NCBI GenBank assembly: GCA_027943245.1
Contig: JANDJZ010000133.1
Span: forward strand, 1 to 64,000
Source: Acanthamoeba sp. SK_2022b
Lineage: Eukaryota; Discosea; Longamoebia; Acanthamoebidae
Reading direction: 5' to 3'
DNA: 64,000 bases
This document shows, piece after piece, positions 23,118 through 33,525 of the stretch. Position 1 is the first letter of the stretch, and every line of letters starts with the position of its first letter. The translations under genes and the position numbers were made by a program. The notes beneath the pieces are model-generated. The model saw only the letters and a list, made by a program, of their open reading frames with translations, did not search any database and had not been told where the DNA came from.

Positions 23118-24695
23118 CTAGAAGGCGTAGGGGTTGGGCGGAACGGCGTAGGACGGGAGGAACTGCGAGGCGGTGTCGTCCTCCAGCACGGGAGTGTCGG
23201 GCACCTCGGGCTCGGGGCCCCGCATGCGGATGATGTCCACGGTCGAGTTGAGGATGAGGAAGTTGCGCGCGATCGGCATCAGCCCGCCGCGGATCTCGAG
23301 CGTCCGCAGCAGACCGGCGTGCTTGTCCTCCTGCTGCTTGAGCCAGACGCGGGCCTCGCCCACCTTGCCATGGTCCCTGTAGGCAGACGATGGCATCGAT
23401 GGGTCAATCCCAGTCCACACACACACACACACACGTGCGCGGTAGAGGGGCGAAAGGACGCGTGACGTACCAGCTACTGCTGTAGCTGGACTCGGCGAGA
23501 TCGAGGTAGGCGAGCGCGAGGGCGGTGGCGAAGAGGCCCTGGAGGAGCTCATAGGTGTCGATGCCCAGCGACTTGGCGCCGGTCATCACCAGCTTGTCCT
23601 GGACGCTCTCGAGCGACACGCCTGGGACGCCGAGCAGTCCAATTGAGTGATCACAAGACACAAAACGCGGCAGTGGGGAGAGAGCGGCGTACCCATGATG
23701 TCGGCCAACTCGGGCGTGAGCTCCCAGCAGACGCCGGGCTTGAAGCTCTTGCTTCGCTTCTGCAGCGCCAGCACTGACGCCCACTTGTTGGGGGACTCCA
23801 CCGAAGGACCTGCGTGAGCAGGCACACAAGAAGGTGATGCAATGAGCGGTGAGCGTGACTTGAAAAAAGTAAAAATTATAAGGTAACAATCAACGAACCG
23901 CGTAGCCTGAGCACGAGGTGCAAGGTGGACTCCTTCTGGATGTTGAAGTCCTGCAGATCGCGGCCGTCCTCCAGTTGCTTGCCGGCAAAGATCATCCTCA
24001 TCTGGTCGGGCGGAATGCCTGCCGTGTTGCGTGTCGTGTCATGTCACGTTGGTTTGGGGTTGCGTGCGCAGCGTAGCGGTAAGGAGCAAACAGAAGATTA
24101 GTCACAGGCCACTCACCCTCCTTGTCCTGGATGCGCTGCTTGATGGTATCGACGCTGTCGCCGGGATTCATCTCGATGGTGATCGTCTTGCCGGTCAGGG
24201 TCCTCACGAATAGCTGACCGCCGCCTCCGCCTCCTCCTCCGCCTCCTCCTCCGCCTCCGCCTCCGCCTCCACTGCGCGAAGCTGGGGCAAGCTGCTCCTC
24301 TGAATAGAGTGAACGAGAGAGAGAGAGAGAGAGGATAAGCGAGAAGAGAGGTCAGCCGATTCCACCAAAAGAGGTATCGCTCAGCTCAGCTGCGCGCATT
24401 ACGCGAGCGAGCAGCGTACCGCCGCTGCACCATTCGTCATCTTCGTCGGCATCGTCATCACTGTCGATTACTGCAGCGCGTCGACGCAGTAAGCACGACG
24501 TGAGCCCTGCCAACAGATCCGGCTCTGCCTTGGGCTTACGCTCTTCCTCTTCGCTCGCCTTGCGCAGCTGAAGGCCGGCGGAGATCTCGTTGAGCAGGCT
24601 GCTCCTGTTCGACACCTTCTCCTTCTCGTCGCGGATATGCGGCAGCTGCTGCCGCTGTCGCTGTAGCTGCTGCGGCTGCTGTTGCTGTTTCGGGA

Positions 24696-24734
<39 letters not shown>

Positions 24735-25584
24735 TCTTCATAGGCAGGGCCGACTTCAGCTGGGCAGTTTGGCTCGAACCGTAGGCAAACGAATACTTGA
24801 ACGAGTCCTTGGGCTGCGGAGCGCGGGCTGCGGGCGGCGGGGCCATGGGCATAGGCATGACGGGCGCACGCAGGGGCGCCATGGGCGGGGGCGGGGCTCC
24901 GTAGCCCGAGGGCGGGGCCGAGTAGGCGGGGGGCGGGGGCAGTGCGGAGAAGCAGGCGAACGGATCGTCTCCCGGCGGAGGCGGCGGGGCTGAGCAGGCG
25001 GGGGGCAGGGGCTGTGCGTTGTAGGAGAAGCAGGCGAACGGATCGTCTCTCGGCGGAGGCGGCGGGGGCATGTCGCAGTCCTGCTCCATCATGAAGGGGT
25101 CTGGAAATTTGGTGGAGGGCGAGAGCGATGGGTGAGCATGCGCAGATAAAGGTTGAGGGAAGAGCGAGAACAAGAGCGCGTGAGGGGTGGGCCGGTCGCG
25201 CACGTACTTGAGGCGTATGAGATATTGCTCGGGGCAGCGGAACTCATCCTGCTGGACATCTTGTCCTTCTTCTCCACAACGACCATCTTCTTCTTCCTAT
25301 TCTTCTTCGCCTTGTCCTTCCTGACTTCGGGCTGGACGCTGCGCGACCTTTCCATGGAGGGGACGTACGAAGCCTCGTCGCCAAACAGGTCGCAGCCCAT
25401 GACATCCTCATCCTCTTCGGCCTCCTCCTTGTACTTCTCCTCTCGGTAACGCGGTGCGGCGGCGGCGGCGGCGGCGGCAGGAGCAGGTGACGGTGTGACT
25501 GGCGTACTCCACTGCAACCCCAAGCGTCAGCCATACGCACAGTAGCAACGTCTCTCTCTCTCTCTCTCTCTCTATACACACGCA

Positions 25585-25654
<70 letters not shown>

Positions 25655-26992
25655 CGGTCATACACAGGGGGAAGGGGCTACCTTAACAGAGTCAAAGGCC
25701 AGCTTTGTGCTGGCTTTCTTCTTTTCGACTAATAATCCTTGCTTGGGCTTGTCCCTGGCCATTCGACTCCTCGATATCTCCTTCATGGGCAATTCCGCCG
25801 CCTTCTCGATGCTGCTGCTGCTGCTCGTCGAAGTCAGCGTCATCGCGGGCATGTGCACTTCCCGCCTGCGCTCCTCCTTCTTGTCCTTCTCCTTCTCCTT
25901 CTCCATTTTTTTGTCCTCCCTTGCGCCGCTCGAGGAGGACCACGACGATGAGGATGAAGACGAATATGCGGCTGGCTTGCGTGGCAAAGACCTCGCGGCT
26001 GCCTGGCCCTCGGTGTCGATGCCAAAGAAGTCGTAATCCAGAAGCGATCGGCTGTTGGGAGATGGGGCGCCCTGCTCCAAACAAATCGCACACGCACACA
26101 GCCGGGTAAGGCGTTGTTCCTACGGCCGCGTACTCGCCGCGCAATAGCGAATGCGCGCGTACCTTGCCAGGCGCGCTGGGCTTGGCACCTGCGTACGACT
26201 GCGGCTTCAGGACGCTCTTCGACTCTGCCAGCACCTCCGCTTCAAGCATCTCCAGCTCCCGCTCCAGCTCTTCCTCCTCCTGCGACAACGCCAAGAGAGA
26301 GAGAGAGAGAGCCAGTGAGTGGGTGGTTCCGTAGTGCGCGCGCAGCCACGCAATGTGACAGACCTGAAGGCTGATGCTTAGGGGGAGGCTCAAGGCCTCG
26401 CTCACTTCAGTCTGCTCATTGAGCTCCGCGCATTGGTCCAAGAGCCACATAACATCGTCCTCCTGTCCGACTTCGATGGGGATACGCCCGTCAGACGCCC
26501 TCCTGTGAGTGCGGCTTCTCCGAGGGCTCAAGGGGCTGTTCATGGCCTCCTCGTCGGAGACAGAACCATCGCTCTCTGAATCAGAGGAGGCGTCGGACTC
26601 CCAGTCGGGAATGGCCGAGGCCAGGCCGAGCTGGGCGAGTTCGTCCGCGTATGCCTCCAGAGCGGGATCTCCGCTGCTCAGGGCACCACGCGGCAGTTCG
26701 GCCACCAGGGCACGCGCTTGGTTCTCGTCCTCCAGAATCTGTGAGCCGACCGCACGCATTGGCTCTCTGCGATCAGAGACGAGAAAGAGGGAGTGTAGGA
26801 CGGGGGAGGGGGACGGCCTTACCCGCGCGTGGACCGCGGCTTGCTTCACGGCCAAGCGAATGCGCACGGGATCCGATGGAGCCAGAGATTCCTTGTGCGC
26901 CAGCTGCGCAGCTGCTGCAAGGCTCTGCAGCGCCTTCTCACCTGCAGACGTTTAGGAGCACAAATCAGTACTGCTTGTAGGAGTGGGAACTC

Positions 26993-27045
<53 letters not shown>

Positions 27046-30000
27046 GTACCAAGCTGCTTCCGCTTGAGGCCACTGGCAAGTTCCGCTAGCGTGAGCAGGT
27101 ACTCACCGCGCAGGATCTCAAGGCGACGCTTGGACTGGTCGGTAGAGGCGTGCGGCAAGGCGTGCTTCTCCACGGCGTCGAGGGCCTCCTGCGCCACCTT
27201 GCCGAGGCCCTTCTCCAGCTGCGTGCGGTTCTTTTTATGCTGCGCCAGCTTGGCCCATACGCCGTTTGCCTTGTCCGCCTCCTCAACCTCCCTCACCCCG
27301 CGCAGCTGTTCAAGCTGCGGGCCGAGCTGTGAACACACCAAGAGCGCACATCAGCACGCGCACAGAGCTATGCGGTCATGAGGGCCCTTTGGAGCCAACA
27401 AGTGTTCAAGTGTACTCACCTTGTGAGCGTAGGCTTCGGAGAAGAGCTGGGCCTCCTCCTCGGTCATGTCCACGTTCATGGTCGCGATGGCGCGCACCGC
27501 CTGCGCCAGCTCTGTTCAACAGCGTAAGGGCATCCGATCGTCAGCGCAGTTATGCGAGAGCGCGGGAAAGGAGGGAGTCACCGTCAAAGTTCTGCTGGGC
27601 GTGGGCGGCCTTGGCGTCCTCGAGACACTCCTTTCGGCTCTTGAGCGTTACGACGGACTCCTCCTTCTTCTCCTCCTGCCAGCCGACGTAGGGCAGCGAG
27701 TCCACGGTCTCCTTCTTCACCAGCTCCTCTATCGACGGGCCCTTGACCTGCTGCTCTCCCGCTTCTCTCTTCTCGATCGCCACTGTTCTCCCAACGAAGG
27801 AAAGCGATGAGCCAATCAAGATAGGGGAGAGACAGAGAGAGATTGGGGGGAGCATGGACAAGTACCGAAGGAGGTGAACTGGGTTACGAGGGAATACTGT
27901 ATAGAGAGCTTGATGATCTCCTCCTTCCTCTTGCGCTTGATGATCTCATGAATGAGAGCGTCCTTGTCGTAGTTACCGTCCTCCCTGTAGCGTAGAATGT
28001 GCATGGTGCGGGGCGAGTGCGTTGGTCAATGCGAAGTGAAGAAGCGCAAACGAAGTGGCTCGGTACCAGTCGCGAATCATGGCCCTGGCGGTAAGCGTAT
28101 GGAGGATCTTGCCTCGGGTGATGCTCAGATCGTGGGTACTGACGAGGTTGCTGACCTCCGCCTCGCCGTTTTTGGCCTGTTTCAAAAAAACGCATACATC
28201 GGTCAGCGGTTCAGCCCACACGACACACGACACACGACACACGACACACGACACACGACACACGACACACGACACACGACACACGACACACGACACACGA
28301 CACACGACACACGACACACGACACACGACACACGACACACGACACATATCTGGCTTTCAAGTCCTACTCACCTTGAGAGTGGCAGCGGTACAGTAGTCGA
28401 CGAAACCGTATACAATCTGCCGCTCGCCAAAGAAGAGGGAGGTGAGCTGCGCCGGGGCCTGCGTGACCGAGCCTCTGTCGGAGATGTTCCACGCCACGCT
28501 GATCTCGGACAGCGCTGGGAGAAAAGAAGCGTAAGCGATCACCAAGGCCAGCGGCATTCCATTTCCGAGGTCGATGTGAAGGTTTACCTGGCTGGAGGGC
28601 GCGACGGAACTGGCGGTCGATCTTGGAGCGCGTGGGCAGCTTGTTCGCGGGCATGAACTCGGCCACGCCGCCGCCCACACGGGCCAGGGAGCGGACCATG
28701 TGGCGTGAGCAGTTGCTTCCGAATCCGAACGAGAACAGGCGCGTGTGCGAAGCGTTCTGCTTGATTAGCTCGATCAACGAATCCTGGTACAGGTGGCACA
28801 CGCAGACATCGACGGTTAACGAGTGATGACTGTTATAGGCTCGTATTAGGACGAGGTGCGATTGCCAAACCTGATTGGTGGGGTGGCCATCCGAGAAGAC
28901 AAAGATGTTTCGCGGAGTGCGTTCCTCATGCGCAAGCAGGAAGAGCGTGCGGAGGGGCTGCCACAGCTCCGTGCCGCCAAAGTTGGGGCGCATCTTGTCG
29001 ACGTAGTTCTTGGCCGTCGCAAGAGCCGACGGGTCGGCCGTGGGCTTGCTATCGACAAACAGGCGCTCGTACGTGGAGCCAAACGATACGATGTTGAACG
29101 TTGCTGGCGAAGTTGCAGGAATACATCAGTGTTTGTTCATGATTGGAGGCGCGACTGGCAGACGTACCGTCCATCTTGGCGAGTCGCTCAAGACAGGCCA
29201 GCAGGCAACGCTTCATGTCATCGAACGGTTCACCCTTCATCGACGAGGAGCGATCCACCAGGAAGATGAACTCGTGGTCGTCGGGAGCTATTGTGTTGCA
29301 ACGCGCAGGCACCGCTTTAGGCAAAGTCGTGAGGAAAACAGATAGGGCAGCTTAGGCATACCCTCGCCCTCGTACTGGAAGTCGGGGTAGAAGGCGACCA
29401 TCGCTGCGTACTTGCCCTTCTCGGACTCGTCTTCTTCAACCTAGAACCACATGACTGGCGGCGTGAGCTCCTATGTATCACACGCAGCGCGCTCGACATG
29501 AAGGAAGGGCGATCGCACCCACATGCGGGGCTCGTAGGGCTTCTCCAAGCCCACCAGCAGAGTAAAGGGGCGGCCCTCAAGCGATGTATCGGGCTTTAGC
29601 TGGACCGTGGCCTTGGTCTGGGTCTGCTTGATCAGTAGCTTGCCGGGATGGGAGGAGCTCTTGAGCCGCACGATGGGGTAGGGCATGTCGATCGACACCT
29701 GCAGGTCGAGAGGCAGCCCGCCCGAGGCCTCGCCCTCGACGTTGACCGTCTTCGTAACGGTTTGGGTGACGTCCTTCAGCGCCTTGTCCCGCTGAGGCGG
29801 CGACACGCTGGCGGGCAGCACGAAGGCAATGTTGGGGCCTTCAACGCTCAGCTCCGTGACGTAGGTGATCTTGATCAACACCGACGAATTGGGCGGCTGG
29901 GATACGTAGGCAGGTTGTCAGTTGAGCTGGGTTGGCGAGAGTGCGAGTCGTGATATGTACCAGGTTGCCGACGCTGACGGTGAAGACATCAGGCTTTTCT

Positions 30001-33000
30001 TCGTCCATGAGGTAGGCGCCATGGCCAGCCGCGACGGCCTCCTTGTACTCCTTGTGCGCCTTCTCCTTCTCCTTGACTTCACCGACGATGTGCTTGCCGT
30101 TGATGAAGGCCTCGAAGCCGCACACAGCCGCCATCTCGTCAAGCGGACACACGTACTTGGCTTCGATGGGCACTTGGCTCGAGTTGTGGTAATGCTGTGC
30201 AGGACGTACGCCAAAATACGGAGACCCCTATCAACGCTACAGGCTACATCACAAGCTTGATATGGGTAATGTACCTGCATGACTACCACCTTGGCCACCA
30301 TATCCAGCAGGGTGGCTCGTACGTGCACCGACTTCAATGGAACCGCCTCGCCTCCTGGTCATTATAGCACGCAATAAGACACCGGGGAGAACCACAGCAG
30401 GAACACTGACGCTCGAGTAGCGAGCACCTTTGGACATCAGCCCCGCCTCTTGGTCCTGCTCGTCTCCCTTGTCCTCGCCCGAATTGGATTCGGCAGGACT
30501 GAGGGTGTCGACCACGTCGAAATCTTCGGCGGGCACGAGGAGGCTCGCCTGCGACACGACCTGCTTCTGGCTGTAGAGAGACTGACGAGGCAAGGGCTGG
30601 CGGCTGTCCTCCTGGTTGGAGAACTCGACGAGGTAGGACATGTGCTGCTGCGCCGTCCTGTAAATCACGTACTCATCGTCCACAAAGTCTGTCTGCTGAC
30701 CTTCGGTCGACCTCACGCCGTGCACGCTATCGTAGCCCTTGGGCGGCTCCGTAAGCGTGGTGTCGATCCGTGCGATGTCGGCTGACTGCATAGTTTTTTA
30801 TATAAAGAAAATTGAATATAATTTCATTTCGAATCTCATTGTCATCAAAGGGGGCAGGACCAACGTACTTTGCCGAGCGCTACATTACAGACGAGCATCA
30901 TGCGGGTGCCCTGCTGGCCGGGCGTGGTGTACTGGGCGGCGGTCGAAGAGCAGTCGCCAAAGTAGATGCCGGCACCCAACATGCCCGCGTCGGTCCTGGT
31001 GCCGCCTGTCTGCGTGACGATGTGCGGGAGAAGCACGCCTCTACTGAGTATGCCCACCCAGTTACTGATACGCGAGCCATGGAACAACAAACGCTGCAGA
31101 GGCGGCCATATCACACATCACAACACCAAGCCAGAGATAAGTCAGAGCTTAAGCGTTGTTGACGCCAATCAGATCGCAGAGCGCACGCACCTGATTGTCC
31201 ATCTGCTTGGTGAACTGCTGGCGCTCGACTTCCCTTCTCACCGTGTAGACATTCCTGACCTCCAGCTTGGAGCCCTTGATCTGGGTGGAGAGAACCTGCT
31301 CCCGGATCTTCTGGTACTCTTCGGCATCCGAAGCCAGGGCGTTGATCTGGCACCGCAGGGCGCGGTACTTCATGTCCACCTCGGCAGTGGCCGTGTCTCC
31401 GGTGATCTCGTCCACAGTAAGCATGTCCTTGAGAAGCTGGACCAGTTCCTGCTTCTCTTCCAGCACCGACGCATTGTCGACTGTCGGTTGCTGATTCTGA
31501 GGTATGGCCGAGTAGAATTCCTGATTATTGGTGCAATGATGTCAGCGAGGAAGCAATCCTGGCACGCTCACAGGCGAGAAGGGATCACCTTGGAGAGGGC
31601 ACGGATCTCCGCCATCTGCTCCGGGGAGGGGTTGTGCTCGGTGTGCTTCAGGGATTGATAGATCTGCATGAGGAGGGACTCGCCCTTTTCAACCTGCTGC
31701 AGCGTTAAGGTCCCAATGGGGCTGCGCCGTTGAAGGCAGGCCAAAGGAGGTGAGCATCCCATGTGACGAGCGACTAGAATGGTCATTCAGGGGGAGATGA
31801 GAGAGAGAGAAGAGAGCTCACCTCTGAAGTGCCGATGTTAGCTTGTGGGTGGCCTCCGAGTACAAGTACTCGATCAGTTTTTGTACGGGCTCGGAGAGTG
31901 CAGAGGGCCCTTGCATAACTCGGTTGCCCTGCACCTTGGCCTATGTTTCCATGTCGAGGATAATGGTAAGCTCGGGGGCAGTCGTAAGCTTGCTCTGCCT
32001 GGCGCTCAGTATCCACTAAGTAATTGATTGGTTTACCTTATCCGAACCGATTCTGCTGGAGGCGAGCAGGTTGACGCGCTTGTAGCCCTGTCCACTCATG
32101 ATAGTATACAGCTGGGAGTAGGTGCTCTCCGCGTCCTACATACGCATGCGCGAATGTGCTGGGCGATGAGTGCCCCAACCCAGAACACCACGACGCGCGG
32201 GAGGTCTGTTGTTGCGTTTGGTACCTGCAGGTTGCCCAGGTACCGGACCTCCTTGGTGCCCGCCTCGGCGTCTGCGTCGAGATCGCTCACGCTGCCTGCA
32301 TGGGTGAATATTCTGTACATGCGCCGCTTGCGGGGCGGCTCGGCAACGTGAAGCTCCACGTCGAAGTAGCTGTTCCCTTTCTGCGACAGCAGGACACATC
32401 TCGTATGTCAGACATAGAGCTTCGGCCACGACCCCACCCATTGCCATGTACCAGGAGCACGTCGGTCTTGGCAATCTCGTAGTTATCTTCGGGCCACTGC
32501 GGCGCCTCGCGGTCAGTGGTCCTGTAGGGCCACACGCGCACGGTCGGTGGCGCACGAGCGACGGCCTTCTTGCGCGCCATGACCTTAACTGTGCTCAGTC
32601 CAGCCGTCTTCGCTCCCCCTGCAGGCGCGCCATCTCTGAGGATGAGCTAAACAGCCAACAGCGCGAAACAGAGCTGTACTCAGATCAACAGCGCGAGGTA
32701 GGCGGTACCGTCGCCGCTGCTGGCATTGCCGCCGGCCTGGAGGAGATAGGGCTTGGCCGAGACCAGGCCGCCCGCCTCGGCGCAGTCCTTAAGGAAGTCG
32801 AGCGTGACCACGGGAATGCCGTGGCGGGTGGCCGCCTGCAGCTTGGACGAATAGCTCTTCTCCAGAATGTCGTCGCTCGCCACCAGGTACGACGTCTACC
32901 CCACCCCGCGCGTATTTGGCACCGTGAACTGGGGATAAGGGTGAGGGATAGGATAGGACGAGGTACCTTCCTGTTGATCATGTAGGATACCCGTCCGCCA

Positions 33001-33107
33001 TTGTCTGCGATTAGGCGGTTAATCTCTTGCTTCTTTTTGAAGGGCACCGCGAGGCCCAACTCGAGGGCGAACGTGAGGTCCTTCAAACAGCCTGTTGCGG
33101 CGGCCAT
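23118..33107 (-). CDS. Vault-PARP-like (PARP4-type) giant protein with 14-3-3-like and ubiquitin domains
   Basis: About 30 exons, each joining in frame. In protein order: BRCT (33107-32685; start [11 protein letters not shown]); WGR-like region (32580-32040, '[17 protein letters not shown]'); PARP regulatory helices (32016-31150); catalytic domain with 'LLFHGSR' (31085), '[16 protein letters not shown]' and '[11 protein letters not shown]' (30660), so the His-Tyr-Glu triad is complete; VIT (30330-29480); vWA with MIDAS 'DRSSSM' (29255); a divergent 14-3-3-like domain (27800-26560); a long Ser/Pro/Gln/charged linker with three DPF motifs and WH2-like '[13 protein letters not shown]' (24600); a ubiquitin domain (24215-23898); and a C terminus with '[13 protein letters not shown]' and '[21 protein letters not shown]' like the MVP-binding end of PARP4. 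It should transfer ADP-ribose and may sit in vault particles. The order BRCT-PARP-VIT-vWA-MVP-binding is PARP4's; the insertions are unusual. The (CA)n and CACACGA arrays lie in its introns. Confidence 0.82.
23898..24215 (-). other. Ubiquitin domain inside the vault-PARP gene
   Basis: Two exons encode a full ubiquitin fold: '[20 protein letters not shown]', '[20 protein letters not shown]', '[11 protein letters not shown]'. Lys equivalents of K6, K11, K48 and K63 appear present. The fold runs straight into the next exon as '...RLRGPSVES', so the second glycine of the usual GG tail is replaced by proline, which should resist deubiquitinase cleavage. A poly-Gly spacer precedes it. Confidence 0.85.
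24690..24742 (-). repeat. Poly-Gln codon run
   Basis: CAG/CAA repeats on the minus strand encode a dozen glutamines in the vault-PARP linker, followed by further Gln/Pro/Arg-rich sequence. Confidence 0.85.
25550..25650. repeat. (TC)n then (CA)n microsatellite in vault-PARP intron
   Basis: A TC tract (about 25550-25573) is followed by an essentially pure CA tract (25586-25650). On the coding strand it reads as a GT run close to the 5' splice site of an intron. Confidence 0.9.
26560..27800 (-). other. 14-3-3-like domain exons of the vault-PARP gene
   Basis: Exons give the nine-helix 14-3-3 order: '[20 protein letters not shown]', '[18 protein letters not shown]', '[18 protein letters not shown]', '[16 protein letters not shown]', '[14 protein letters not shown]', then an acidic tail. 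Compare 14-3-3 'LLSVAYKNV', 'GDYYRYLAE', 'HPIRLGLALN'. The Arg-Tyr pair of 'YYRYLAE' is replaced ('YLLTLAE'), as are the Lys and Arg of the first signature, so the phosphopeptide pocket looks dismantled. A (GT)n intron (26994-27044) splits it. Confidence 0.7.
26994..27044 (+). repeat. (GT)n microsatellite in vault-PARP intron
   Basis: Pure GT dinucleotides for about 50 bases, within an intron inside the 14-3-3-like domain. Confidence 0.9.
28217..28346. repeat. CACACGA minisatellite in vault-PARP intron
   Basis: About eighteen uninterrupted copies of a 7-base unit (CACACGA). It is an ordinary tandem repeat with no spacers, so not a CRISPR array. Its perfection suggests recent expansion. Confidence 0.92.
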
Positions 33108-33525
33108 TTCTGCTTTATCCAAGTTAATCTTTCTGTCACTGGTACCAGTTGCGTCTGCGTCCCAAGAGAGAGAGTGGTTGGTGAAGCGCGAGGGCGGCTC
33201 TGGTGCGTCGTGCTTGTCGTCTTCAGCAAAAAGTCATTTCACTCATACGAGGCATGCTATTTCAAGAATATTTCCCTTAGTTCCTTTTGTGCGTTTTTCC
33301 CCATAACAAAAGGAAAACATGGCAGCTTGATTTTGAATTTGAACCAATGGCATGGAGAGGGATGCATGGACAAATCCTGGGAGCTTACCTCCGATAAATT
33401 AAATTGCATGAACGATAGGGCCGATAACGACTAACTGTGCGAACACCACGACCAACACGAGGGCGTTGTTCAGGGCAAGTATTGTCTTTATCTGATTTGC
33501 TCGCCCCAAGCAAGAATAGTAAAGA
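33108..33525. promoter_or_regulatory. Divergent intergenic region, vault-PARP / Rho GEF
   Basis: Starts at 33107 (minus) and 33526 (plus) read outward, so both promoters should lie here. The interval is AT-richer than its surroundings. No motif stands out. Confidence 0.4.

Noticed and set aside
28217..28346. Possible CRISPR array
   Set aside because: Direct 7-base tandem units with no spacers, inside an intron of a eukaryotic gene.
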